DNA of 59,379 bases from an uncultured Clostridium sp. Its GTDB lineage: Bacteria; Bacillota; Clostridia; Clostridiales; Clostridiaceae. The notes below the pieces were generated by a model. The model did no database searches. It saw only the letters and a program-made list of their open reading frames with translations, and was not told where the DNA came from. The stretch's first letter is position 1. The number at the start of each line of letters is the position of its first letter. The translations under genes were made by a program, and so were the position numbers. Positions 8,866-17,035 of the stretch are shown here, piece by piece. The DNA is taken from contig NZ_CAKVJA010000012.1 of assembly GCF_934754925.1 (NCBI RefSeq), forward strand, positions 1-59,379, read 5' to 3'.

Positions 8866-9759
8866 TTATCCTTTAACAGCTCCTGCTGTCATACCATCAA
8901 CAAAGTATTTTTGGAAGCATAAGAAAATTATTAAAACTGGAATTACTGAAAAGAATGATCCAACTATTAATAAATCATAGTTATTTCCATAAGGAGTTAA
9001 CAGTGTATTTAATCCTATTGGTAAAGTAAATTTAGTATCAGTTTTCAAAACAAGTAAAGGCCATAATAAGTTGTTCCATGCACCCATTGTATTTAAAATT
9101 GCCATTGCTGCAAATGCAGGTTTCATAACAGGAAGTATTATCTTAAAAAATATACCATATTCTGATGCACCATCAATTCTTCCTGCATTGATTAAATCTC
9201 TTGGTATCCCCATTAAATATTGCCTAAAGAAGAATATAGTTGAGGCACTTGTTATTCCAGGTAATACAACTCCAGCATAAGTATCTATTAGTCCCATATC
9301 TATTATCTGACTATACATAGGAACCATTAATATTTCAAAAGGAACCATCATAACAAATAATACGCAAATAAATAGAAAAGTTTTAAACTTAAAATCATAC
9401 ATTGAAAATCCATATCCAACTGCTGCACATACAAATAAAGTTATTATTACAGAAACAGCTGTTAAAAATAAACTGTTAAAGAACCATGTAAAGTATTGAT
9501 GATCTCCAGTAAATAAGAATATAAAATTATCTAGAGACATTTTATCTAATTCAATTTTTAAATTTATTCCGTAACGAATTAAATCATTACCTGGCTTAAA
9601 TGAAGAAATAACTAATATATAAAAAGGTATAATTATAATACAAGATAAAATAAGGAATAAAGTAAAAACTAATATCTGTAATGCTAAACGCTTCTTATTT
9701 GCAACAGCTTTCTTTTTTATTGTTTTTTCTATATTGGTTGATATATTTAAACTAGTCAT
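8866..9759 (-). CDS. sugar ABC transporter permease, MalG type
   Basis: A 297-residue inner-membrane permease with six hydrophobic segments and the EAA loop (GRIDGASEYGIFFKIILPVMKPAFA) that docks the ATPase. It ends with the typical FVDGMTAGAVKG tail. It starts 3 bp after its partner permease, and its ribosome site AAGGAGGAA lies inside the partner's 3' end, so the two are translationally coupled. No ATPase gene lies in the locus; a shared MsmK-type ATPase elsewhere is the usual solution in Firmicutes. Confidence 0.93.
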   Translation of the reverse strand: MTSLNISTNIEKTIKKKAVANKKRLALQILVFTLFLILSCIIIIPFYILVISSFKPGNDLIRYGINLKIELDKMSLDNFIFLFTGDHQYFTWFFNSLFLTAVSVIITLFVCAAVGYGFSMYDFKFKTFLFICVLFVMMVPFEILMVPMYSQIIDMGLIDTYAGVVLPGITSASTIFFFRQYLMGIPRDLINAGRIDGASEYGIFFKIILPVMKPAFAAMAILNTMGAWNNLLWPLLVLKTDTKFTLPIGLNTLLTPYGNNYDLLIVGSFFSVIPVLIIFLCFQKYFVDGMTAGAVKG

Positions 9760-9762
9760 TAC

Positions 9763-10653
9763 CTATTCCTCCTTCGAAAATGTTCCATTTAATTTTAATT
9801 GAATCATATTAATAGTCATTGCTATTATGAATAATATAATACCAACTGCAGATGCATATCCCATTGCATTCTTTTCAATACCTTGTCTATATAAATATCC
9901 TACAATTGTAAGTCCTATATTCTTTGGTGATGAATTTCCACCCCAAATCATATAACTTTCTGTAAACATTGCCAATCCTGCATATATTGAAATAGTTAAT
10001 ACATAGACTATTGTTGGTTTTAATTGTGGAATTGTAATATAAATAAATTTTTGAATAGCATTTGCTCCATCAATATCTGCTGATTCATATAATTCATCTG
10101 GTATATTCTTAAGACCTGATAGGAAATATAACATATTAACCCCTGTCCATCTCCAGCATGCTAAAAGTAATAATGCAAAGAAACCTGTTCCTGCACCCTT
10201 TAGCCATTTTATAGGGTCCATGCCAAAGAAACCTATAATAGAATTCATTACTGCACCATCTAATTCACTAAATGCTAATCTAAATATTGTACCTGCAACA
10301 ACTATAGATGTTAAAGCTGGTAAATATAATGCAGATTTAAAGAACTCTCTTCCCTTAGCAAATTTACTATTTAAAATTGTTGCAAGCAACATAGGAATTG
10401 GAATAAGTAATATTAACGTCCAAATCATATATTTCATGCTATTCATAATGGCTTTAAGGAATACTTTATCACCTAATAATCTAGTATAATTATCAAATCC
10501 TACCCATTCTGTTATTCCTGGTAATACTGATTGGAAACTCATTATAATTGTCCTGGCCATAGGGGAAATAAAGAATACTAGAAATATAATTATAAAAGGT
10601 AATATAAATACATATGGTGCAACTTTTTTATTGTATATAAATTTTTTTACCAT
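9763..10653 (-). CDS. sugar ABC transporter permease, MalF type
   Basis: A 296-residue permease with six membrane segments and an EAA motif (ESADIDGANAIQKFIYITIPQLKPT). It pairs with the MalG-type permease to form the channel of a CUT1-family oligosaccharide importer. A strong GAGGAGG site precedes the ATG. A stable hairpin separates it from the binding-protein gene upstream. Confidence 0.93.
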   Translation of the reverse strand: MVKKFIYNKKVAPYVFILPFIIIFLVFFISPMARTIIMSFQSVLPGITEWVGFDNYTRLLGDKVFLKAIMNSMKYMIWTLILLIPIPMLLATILNSKFAKGREFFKSALYLPALTSIVVAGTIFRLAFSELDGAVMNSIIGFFGMDPIKWLKGAGTGFFALLLLACWRWTGVNMLYFLSGLKNIPDELYESADIDGANAIQKFIYITIPQLKPTIVYVLTISIYAGLAMFTESYMIWGGNSSPKNIGLTIVGYLYRQGIEKNAMGYASAVGIILFIIAMTINMIQLKLNGTFSKEE

Positions 10654-10675
10654 TTTGTTACCTCCTCTATAAATT

Positions 10676-10709
10676 ATGCAAAATCCATTATATAAAATGG
10701 ATTTTGCAT
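10676..10709 (-). promoter_or_regulatory. intra-operon hairpin between binding-protein and permease genes
   Basis: A perfect 14-bp stem (10676-10689 with 10696-10709, 6-base loop) sits just after the solute-binding protein stop codon, without a long T-run. Such hairpins often stabilise the abundant binding-protein mRNA or partly terminate it, so permeases are made in lower amounts. That role is inferred from position. Confidence 0.7.
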
Positions 10710-10725
10710 TTATTAAAATTAATTA

Positions 10726-12111
10726 TTATTGAATTGCATTATCTACTTCATCTTTGGCATAATCTAAAGCGTCTTGTACATCTTCACCATCTTCAAATAT
10801 GCTATTTAAAGTTGTAGTACAGAATACTTCATTAATTGAAGGACTATTTGCAACAACCTTAGTTAATCCAATCTCATTTCTAATTTCTTTTAATACATCA
10901 AATGGATTGTTTTTGAAGTATTGAATATATTGATTATCAGGATTATTAGTAACCTCTTCATTTTCCCAAACAACAGTATTAACAGGATCAAACCCTAATA
11001 TTTCCCAAACCTTAATATTACCTTCTTCTGAAAGCTTAGCAAAGGCTAAAAATTCTTTAGCTAACTCTACATCATTACATTGGTTTGTAACAACAGTACC
11101 AGTACCTCCTCCACCAACAGAACGGTCTTGTCCATCTTCAAATACTGGAGCAGGAGCTATAGCAATTTTACCTGATAGTTCTGGCATGTAATTTATAAAT
11201 CTTGACATATACCACATAGGCATGATAGCGCAAGCATAGTTTCCATTATTATATTCACCAAAAGCCTCTTCATTATCTGGTTGTCCTCCTGCAATTGTTG
11301 CAATAGCATTACATTCTTGAAGCTCTTTTAATGTTGTTAATAACTTTTTCATTTCAGGTGTATCTATTTGTGGATTTCCCTTATCATCTGTATAATCACT
11401 TCCAAGTTCTGATAACATTAATGACTCTGTCCATATAGACCCTGTATCAGCTGTTCCTAAGTGTTTACCTGTAGCTTCGTAATATTTAATACCAGCTTCT
11501 TTAAAATCATCCCAAGTTTTAATTGTTGTATAATCAATACCAGCTTCTTCTAACAACTCAGTATTATAGAATGCAACAGTTGCTCCAACGTGTGTTGGTA
11601 ATCCATATATATCTCCATCTTTGCTATAAAGATTAAGTCTTGATTCTACAATTGAATCTTTATAAGGCTCAACTACATCATTTAATGTTTCTAATTGCGG
11701 AACACCTTTTAAGAAATTAGGAAACTGTCCAACTTCTATATCACATAAATCTGGAGCTCCCTTTCCAGCTAACAACGATGATTGTAATTTAGTATGCATA
11801 TCACCATAAGGTAAAACTGTCATTTTTAAATTAATTGTCTTATCTGGATTTTGCTCATTCCATTCTTTAACCATTTCTTCATAAAATTTAGCATGTAGCT
11901 CAACAAATGCCCACATTTCAAATTCAGTTCCATTCTCGTCTCCTGCAGTTACTACTGTTGCCTCTTCCTCTGTTTTCGTTTCTTCTGATTCACCTTTTTT
12001 ACTTGAGCTATCTGTACTTTTATTAGATCCACAACCTACCATTGCTCCCGTAGTCATTGATGTAGCTAATAAAATTGCCATTAACCTCTTAAACGTTTTC
12101 ACTTTAACCAT
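10726..12111 (-). CDS. sugar ABC transporter substrate-binding lipoprotein
   Basis: From the ATG at 12111 the protein has 461 residues: a basic end, a hydrophobic stretch and a lipobox (AMVGC, Cys27), then an Asp/Glu/Ser-rich linker and a family-1 solute-binding fold (FEMWAFVE, AGKGAPDLCDIEVGQFPNF, GLPTHVGATVAFYNTELLEEAGI). It should be lipid-anchored outside the cell and deliver sugar to the two permeases. The ATG at 12111 has GGAGGGG close upstream; an earlier in-frame ATG at 12132 has no ribosome site. A cre-like sequence overlaps codons 3-8. Confidence 0.92.
   Translation of the reverse strand: MVKVKTFKRLMAILLATSMTTGAMVGCGSNKSTDSSSKKGESEETKTEEEATVVTAGDENGTEFEMWAFVELHAKFYEEMVKEWNEQNPDKTINLKMTVLPYGDMHTKLQSSLLAGKGAPDLCDIEVGQFPNFLKGVPQLETLNDVVEPYKDSIVESRLNLYSKDGDIYGLPTHVGATVAFYNTELLEEAGIDYTTIKTWDDFKEAGIKYYEATGKHLGTADTGSIWTESLMLSELGSDYTDDKGNPQIDTPEMKKLLTTLKELQECNAIATIAGGQPDNEEAFGEYNNGNYACAIMPMWYMSRFINYMPELSGKIAIAPAPVFEDGQDRSVGGGGTGTVVTNQCNDVELAKEFLAFAKLSEEGNIKVWEILGFDPVNTVVWENEEVTNNPDNQYIQYFKNNPFDVLKEIRNEIGLTKVVANSPSINEVFCTTTLNSIFEDGEDVQDALDYAKDEVDNAIQ
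12088..12101 (-). promoter_or_regulatory. candidate cre (CcpA) site at start of binding-protein gene
   Basis: The minus strand reads TGAAAACGTTTAAG, matching 12 of 14 positions of the cre consensus TGWAANCGNTNWCA. It lies in the first codons of the importer operon, a known position for CcpA road-block sites. Function is inferred. Confidence 0.5.
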
Positions 12112-12240
12112 AATACCCCTCCATAATTCCATATAAATATATATTACAAAAGCCTAAGCTTATGTTTACCCTTATTTTCTCATATTAAAATACCCTAACC
12201 CATTTTTTTATCTTACATTTATTTTTGTTTTATTGAATTA

Positions 12241-12283
12241 TTACAATATTATTGTAACTAATTGGTAACAGTATTGTCAATAC
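12241..12283 (-). promoter_or_regulatory. importer operon promoter overlapped by two palindromes
   Basis: On the minus strand a consensus -35 TTGACA (plus 12275-12280) and a -10 TACAAT (plus 12251-12256) are 18 bases apart. The -35 lies in a 6+1+6 palindrome (12271-12283) and the -10 in a perfect 8+1+8 palindrome (TTACAATATTATTGTAA, 12241-12257). The layout is that of operators blocking RNA polymerase. Confidence 0.7.
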
Positions 12284-12354
12284 ATTTTTATGTATTTCTT
12301 ATACTTTTTTCCATATTGTTTTATCATTTAAGTATCAATTCTTTATTTTTACGT

Positions 12355-12374
12355 ATTATTGTACTTACAATAAT
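12355..12374. promoter_or_regulatory. third palindrome upstream of importer promoter
   Basis: ATTATTGTACTTACAATAAT is a perfect 9+2+9 palindrome about 75 bp upstream of the -35. It shares the TTGTA/TACAA half-site with the -10 palindrome and resembles AraR-type operators (TTGTACGTACAA core as I recall it). Loop formation with the promoter palindromes is possible. Confidence 0.5.
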
Positions 12375-12443
12375 ATATTTAATATTTCATAATCACTTTT
12401 GTCCTTACCTATATTATTACTATATAATTTTATTCTAATAAAA

Positions 12444-12479
12444 AAATATCCATGTTTTAAAAGTTAATCATGGATATTT
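12444..12479 (-). terminator. intrinsic terminator of the Mrp gene
   Basis: An 11-bp stem (AAATATCCATG with CATGGATATTT) is followed on the minus strand by a TTTTTT tract, about 65 bp after the Mrp stop codon. Confidence 0.85.
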
Positions 12480-12544
12480 TATTAATTGTAATTTCATAAT
12501 TATATATTTTTATACTTAAATAACTTAATAGTAATTTATTTAAA

Positions 12545-13387
12545 CTATAATACTAATTTTTTCTTTGATTTCTCTATTATCTTCTCAACTATAGGATCAA
12601 ATAACTCAGCAACTTCTTCCTCTTCTTCAATTAACTCTATAGATCCATAATTAGTTATGGCTCTATGCATAGGTAATTCCCCTAATAGCTCTACATTCAT
12701 ATCTTTTAAGAAATTCTCAGTATTTTCTCCATTAAACAACTTAATTGTTTTATCACAATCTGGACATTTAATATAACTCATATTTTCTATTACTCCAAAT
12801 ATATCTATATTCATTTTTCTAGCCATATTTATAGATTTAGAAACTATCATTGAAATCATATCTTGAGGAATAGAAACCATAACTACTCCTTTTATAGGTA
12901 TAGTTTGCATTACTGTTAATGGAACATCTCCAGTTCCTGGTGGCATATCTATTATTAAGTAGTCTAATTCTCCCCAATATACTCCAGTCCAGAATTGCTT
13001 TACAACATTAACTATAGCTGGCCCTCTCCAAATAACAGCTTCATCTTCTTTTTCTACAACAAGATTTAAAGACATTACTTTAATTCCTTCATTACTTTCT
13101 ACAGGGAAAATAAGTGTTTCTGTTCCTCTTGCCCTTTCTTCCTCTATATGAAGTAATCTGGGTATACTAGGTCCTGTTATATCAGCATCTAAAATACCTA
13201 CTCTATATCCTCTTTGAACTAATTGTCTAGCTATCATAACAGACATTGTAGATTTTCCTACTCCACCTTTACCACTCATTACTGCTATTATATTTTTAAT
13301 TTTATTTTCTGGATTATTTTCAATTCCACACTGTGTTGCATCTTTTCCACATGATCCATGACTTGGACATGTATTACAGTTTCCCAT
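12545..13387 (-). CDS. mrp: Mrp/NBP35-family Fe-S cluster carrier ATPase
   Basis: The 280-residue protein is a deviant-Walker P-loop ATPase (SGKGGVGKST, 38-47; DADITGPS, about 68-75; DMPPGTGD, about 147-154). It has a C-terminal CxxC pair (C208, C211) that bridges a [4Fe-4S] cluster in the dimer. The N-terminus adds four cysteines (C4, C7, C13, C20), like the extra cluster site of NBP35 rather than the DUF59 domain of many bacterial Mrp proteins. The likely role is loading Fe-S clusters onto apo-proteins in the cytoplasm. It has its own terminator. Confidence 0.9.
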   Translation of the reverse strand: MGNCNTCPSHGSCGKDATQCGIENNPENKIKNIIAVMSGKGGVGKSTMSVMIARQLVQRGYRVGILDADITGPSIPRLLHIEEERARGTETLIFPVESNEGIKVMSLNLVVEKEDEAVIWRGPAIVNVVKQFWTGVYWGELDYLIIDMPPGTGDVPLTVMQTIPIKGVVMVSIPQDMISMIVSKSINMARKMNIDIFGVIENMSYIKCPDCDKTIKLFNGENTENFLKDMNVELLGELPMHRAITNYGSIELIEEEEEVAELFDPIVEKIIEKSKKKLVL

Positions 13388-13472
13388 TTACTTCACCTCA
13401 TCTTGATTATATTTTTATATTTATTTACCCTAAGTTTATTCCTAATATTTTTCTTTGTCAAATATAGAAAAA

Positions 13473-13516
13473 CTGCCTCCAATCAATTCCAATATATGGA
13501 TTGACCCCGGAGGCAG
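13473..13516 (-). terminator. terminator of the pyroglutamate locus
   Basis: CTGCCTCC (13473-13480) pairs with GGAGGCAG (13509-13516), with an inner stem around TCCA/TGGA. A TTTTT tract follows on the minus strand, directly after the GGCT-like gene. Confidence 0.85.
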
Positions 13517-13526
13517 ATACATTTTT

Positions 13527-13973
13527 TTACAGAGAATGTTGTAACATATAATCTTTCCAGTCACCATTCTCTATATAAATACTATTCTTTTCAAAAATAT
13601 CCTTATCATTCATAGCATAATAATAAACATAACAACTTTCTTTAGTTCCATCTGAAAGCTCAACATCCATTATTATTCTATTATATTCATTTCTATTATC
13701 ATTTACCCCATAGTAATTTTCCATCTTATCCATTGGAATCATTACCTCTTCAAAGTTATTTAAAGCCATTATCTCACCAATTACCACATCATCACCTTCT
13801 AGCAATGCTGGATATCCCTTATTTGGCATATGATATAGCTTTCCCTTTACTTTTCCAACTTGAGCATTTGATACTTTGCCTAACAAATATTTATTATAGT
13901 TAAAAAAACCAGTTCTTAAACTACCATAAACAAATATCTTCTTTTGTTCTCTTGGTTCTATCATTTTTAGCAA
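13527..13973 (-). CDS. gamma-glutamylcyclotransferase-like protein
   Basis: A protein of about 148 residues with the GGCT/AIG2 signature FVYGSLRTGFFN near the start and a beta-barrel pattern after it (VKGKLYHMPNKGYPALLEGDD, EVMIPMDKMENYYG). The family cyclises gamma-glutamyl amines or peptides and releases 5-oxoproline. The gene overlaps the pcp stop; a TTG at 13973 lies 4 bases after GGAG, and an ATG at 13964 is the alternative start. Its position directly after pcp, in a locus for pyroglutamate metabolism, supports 5-oxoproline formation, though the exact substrate is open. Confidence 0.78.
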   Translation of the reverse strand: MLKMIEPREQKKIFVYGSLRTGFFNYNKYLLGKVSNAQVGKVKGKLYHMPNKGYPALLEGDDVVIGEIMALNNFEEVMIPMDKMENYYGVNDNRNEYNRIIMDVELSDGTKESCYVYYYAMNDKDIFEKNSIYIENGDWKDYMLQHSL

Positions 13974-14608
13974 ATAGCTCCACCAACAGCTTTAATATCT
14001 TCTGAATTTTCTACTGCTGCTTTTATTGATAATTCTAACCCTTTTGATATATCAATTGTACTCATAGATGGTTTTTCTGGTTTATCAACTACTTGTGCTG
14101 GAATATATGGAACATGTATAAATCCTGCTCTAATATTTGGATACTTCTTGTCTACTAAATATAATACCCCATACATTACATGATTACATACAAATGTTCC
14201 TGCTGTATTTGATACTGATGCAGGAATGCCATTATTTTTCATTTCATTAACCATAGCCTTTATTGGTAGGTTTGAAAAGTATGCTGGCTCTCCATCTTCA
14301 TATATGGCAACATCTAATGGTTGATTTCCTTCATTATCTTCAATTCTTGCATCATCTATATTTATTGCAACTCTTTCTGGTGTTATACCAAATCTACCAC
14401 CAGCTTGACCTACAGAAATAACAATATCAGGATTATGAATTTCTATAGCTTCTTCAATTTTTGCTAAAGATTTTCTAAATACTGTAGGAATTTCAAGTTT
14501 AATTATTTCTGCACCTGAAATTGTATCTGGTAATAATTTCACTGCCTCTAAAGCTGGATTTATTGATTCTCCTCCAAATGGATCAAATCCTGTTATTAAA
14601 ACTTTCAT
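13967..14608 (-). CDS. pcp: pyroglutamyl-peptidase I
   Basis: This 213-residue cytosolic cysteine peptidase matches the family length. It shows GFDPFGGESINP at the start, catalytic Glu78 in GRFGITPERVA, Cys141 in NTAGTFVCNHVMYG, and His165 in GFIHVPYIP. It removes N-terminal pyroglutamate (5-oxoproline) from peptides. Genes for DUF979 and DUF969 proteins lie upstream and a GGCT-like gene overlaps its 3' end. The 154-bp leader holds a weak inverted repeat (ATGAGATA near 14686, TATCTCAT near 14723), so an additional control point is possible. Confidence 0.95.
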   Translation of the reverse strand: MKVLITGFDPFGGESINPALEAVKLLPDTISGAEIIKLEIPTVFRKSLAKIEEAIEIHNPDIVISVGQAGGRFGITPERVAINIDDARIEDNEGNQPLDVAIYEDGEPAYFSNLPIKAMVNEMKNNGIPASVSNTAGTFVCNHVMYGVLYLVDKKYPNIRAGFIHVPYIPAQVVDKPEKPSMSTIDISKGLELSIKAAVENSEDIKAVGGAIC

Positions 14609-14762
14609 ATTTATCTTCTCCTTTGTTAACTTCTAACTTAAGGGGAAAACTTAGTTATTTTCACCTTATAAGTTTTCAGATAATTATGAGATACTTCCTA
14701 AACTAGTAAAATTATTAGAAAATATCTCATATATATTATACCATATTAAACTATTATTTAAA

Positions 14763-15692
14763 TTAAAATGCTAAGAAGTACATTAATATAATATGAATAG
14801 CTAATAAAATTAAAGCTACTGGTGCTTGATGCTTAATTATTGAATTTTTATCTTCAATTTCAAGTAAAGCAGCTGGCATAATATTAAAATTAGCTGCCAT
14901 TGGTGTTAATAATGTACCACAATATCCAGCTGTTAATGCTAAAGCACCTGCTATTGCTACATTAGCACCTTGTGAGAATACAAATGGTATCCCTATACCA
15001 ACTGTTATTACTGAGAATGCTGCAAAAGCATTTCCCATTATCATTGTAAATAAAGCCATACCTACACAATAAGCAGTAACTCCTATGAATATATTTCCTT
15101 GTGGTAATATACTTGATATTCCTGAAGAAATTACATCTCCAACTCCTGCTGCTGTAAATAAAGCACCAAGTGCTGCTAATAATTGTGGTAGTATACTTAC
15201 TGCTCCTACTGATTGAAGCATTCTATCTGATTCTTCAACTAAAACTCTTGGTTTTGCTTTAGTAATAATAAATGTAACTATTACAGCAATAACTGCTGCA
15301 ACACCTATAGCTGCTGATCCTGAAATTGCTGTAAATTGTGCAATTCCTAATGCAGCTAAAGCTATAACTAATGATGGTATAAATACCTTAAGTCCTAATT
15401 TATTTGCTTGTTCTTCACCAAACTTTTCATCTAAAGCTTTAACAGTTCCTGGTTTAACTTGTTTAGTTAAAGTAAGTACTGCTATAACAACTAATATTGC
15501 TCCAACTAATACTGATGGTATATATGGCCCAAATATAAATATTATTCCAAGTAATGCCCAAAAGGCAGCTGTTCCAATTTTAGCCTTATGATTTTTATCT
15601 CCTAATGTTAATACAGCTGTATTTAACATCATAATTCCAATTATTATGTAGAATATTTCTAATAATATATTAGAAATTGCTGCAAAATCCAT
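14763..15692 (-). CDS. DUF979 membrane protein, putative 5-oxoproline transport subunit
   Basis: A 309-residue polytopic membrane protein with about nine hydrophobic segments and helix-break motifs (NTAVLTLGDKNHKAKIGTAAFWALLG, GYCGTLLTPMAANFNIMPAALLEI). It fits DUF979. DUF979 and DUF969 proteins occur as neighbours and are repeatedly found next to pcp, which has led to their assignment as a putative pyroglutamate or pyroglutamyl-peptide carrier. Transport has not been shown here. It starts 20 bp after the DUF969 gene. Confidence 0.85.
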   Translation of the reverse strand: MDFAAISNILLEIFYIIIGIMMLNTAVLTLGDKNHKAKIGTAAFWALLGIIFIFGPYIPSVLVGAILVVIAVLTLTKQVKPGTVKALDEKFGEEQANKLGLKVFIPSLVIALAALGIAQFTAISGSAAIGVAAVIAVIVTFIITKAKPRVLVEESDRMLQSVGAVSILPQLLAALGALFTAAGVGDVISSGISSILPQGNIFIGVTAYCVGMALFTMIMGNAFAAFSVITVGIGIPFVFSQGANVAIAGALALTAGYCGTLLTPMAANFNIMPAALLEIEDKNSIIKHQAPVALILLAIHIILMYFLAF

Positions 15693-15712
15693 ATATCTCT
15701 TCTCCTTTGTAA

Positions 15713-16384
15713 CTATTTATTCTTCTTTCCAAATTTTTTATCTAACTGCTTGTCTAGTAATATATTTTGAACTAAAACTAATACAAAAGCAATTATAGCT
15801 ATAGGAACTGATGCTTTTGCAATATCTAATCCTGTTGTTGTATATCCTAATTCACTTAATGTATTAGCAATTAATAAAACCCCTGAACTTGCTAAGAAAA
15901 GATTTTGTCCATAGAAGTTTCCATAGTTATCCATAGAAGCTGCTGCTGCTTTTATTTTAGCTTCTGTTTTTTCATCAATTTTTCCATATTTACTTATTGC
16001 AGCTCCTTGAGCCATTGGATTTATTAATGGTCTTACAAATTGAGGATGTCCACTTATTCTTAATGACATAGCCCCAGCAATTTGTCTTATTAAACAATAA
16101 AGAGTTAACAGTTTTCCTGTTGAAAGATTTTTTACCTTCTTAATAAGTGAAACTGCTTTTTCCTTTAATCCATATCTTTCTGATATACCTATTACAGGTA
16201 ATGTTAATATAAAAATTGTTATTAATCTTTGATTAACAAATGTTTGTCCTAGTATTGAAAGTATTTCGGTAATATCCATATGAGCTGCAAATCCTGTAGC
16301 AAGTGCTGATATTATTATTACAGCTATGCTATCTAACTTTAATGCAAACCCTATTATTACCATTAAAATTCCTATTAGTACCAT
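15713..16384 (-). CDS. DUF969 membrane protein, partner of DUF979
   Basis: About 223 residues and five or six hydrophobic segments, with the conserved SLRISGHPQFVRPLINPMAQGAA and AAAASMDNYGNFYGQNLFLASSG blocks of DUF969. It is the first gene of the pyroglutamate locus. The start at 16384 is preferred because GGAGGG lies 8 bases upstream; an earlier ATG at 16399 overlaps that ribosome site. The charged C-terminus (DKQLDKKFGKKNK) should be cytoplasmic. Confidence 0.85.
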   Translation of the reverse strand: MVLIGILMVIIGFALKLDSIAVIIISALATGFAAHMDITEILSILGQTFVNQRLITIFILTLPVIGISERYGLKEKAVSLIKKVKNLSTGKLLTLYCLIRQIAGAMSLRISGHPQFVRPLINPMAQGAAISKYGKIDEKTEAKIKAAAASMDNYGNFYGQNLFLASSGVLLIANTLSELGYTTTGLDIAKASVPIAIIAFVLVLVQNILLDKQLDKKFGKKNK

Positions 16385-16416
16385 TTTTATTCCCTCCATT
16401 ATATGTCTATATTATA

Positions 16417-16445
16417 TTTATACCCATTTTTTCTACATTTGTCTA
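16417..16445 (-). promoter_or_regulatory. promoter of the pyroglutamate locus
   Basis: The minus strand shows TAGACA (plus 16440-16445), a 17-base spacer and TATAAA (plus 16417-16422), about 30 bp before the DUF969 start. It fits a vegetative promoter. Confidence 0.55.
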
Positions 16446-16606
16446 CAAAAAAAATTTGCCAACAACTCTTATTTATATAACTTATATAATTTATCATCGC
16501 TTTCATTAATAAAATATTAATATTTAATCCCTTTTATACTCACTTTATTACATATGTTTATTTTTAGATTATTCACATCCTAATAAATATAACTTTTTAT
16601 GTATAA

Positions 16607-16915
16607 TTATTCACCGTTTTTATAATAATGATGGTCATAATAATCATCCTTTTTATCATAATATTGAAAATCCTTATAATTATTATAATAATCATAATCA
16701 TCAAAATAATAATGAAAATCGTCTATTTTATTAATATCACTATTATTATTTAAATCATTATTAGGTACCGTTTCATATTGTTTAGGAATTGTTTTATTAA
16801 AATAATCATCATAATATGATGTAGGTTCTAATATGTAAAAATCAGAATTAATTTTTGTTATATTAAAAAACAAAATTAAACTTAAGCAACTTATTATCCT
16901 TTGTTTTCTATTCAT
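16607..16915 (-). CDS. Tyr/Asp-rich small secreted protein, unknown
   Basis: This 102-residue protein has a basic end and hydrophobic segment (about 6-18) like a signal peptide. The rest is highly polar and packed with Tyr, Asp, Asn and Lys, including runs such as YYFDDYDYYNNYKDF and DDYYDHHYYKNGE. AAGGTAGG before the ATG supports translation. I recognise no family. The composition recalls low-complexity surface or spore-coat proteins that can be cross-linked through tyrosine, but no sequence proof of that exists. No operon partner is evident. Confidence 0.55.
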   Translation of the reverse strand: MNRKQRIISCLSLILFFNITKINSDFYILEPTSYYDDYFNKTIPKQYETVPNNDLNNNSDINKIDDFHYYFDDYDYYNNYKDFQYYDKKDDYYDHHYYKNGE

Positions 16916-16985
16916 AATTAATTACCTACCTTCAATTAGTTACTATAATTAGTTTTAGCTATATTTTAACTTTTTATTAATATAA

Positions 16986-17028
16986 AATAGCTATATCAAA
17001 ATTAATAAATCATTTTAATATAGCTATT
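16986..17028 (-). terminator. terminator of the amidase gene
   Basis: An 11-bp stem (AATAGCTATAT with ATATAGCTATT) lies just after the amidase stop, with T-rich sequence on the minus-strand exit. Confidence 0.7.
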
Positions 17029-17035
17029 CTTAATC

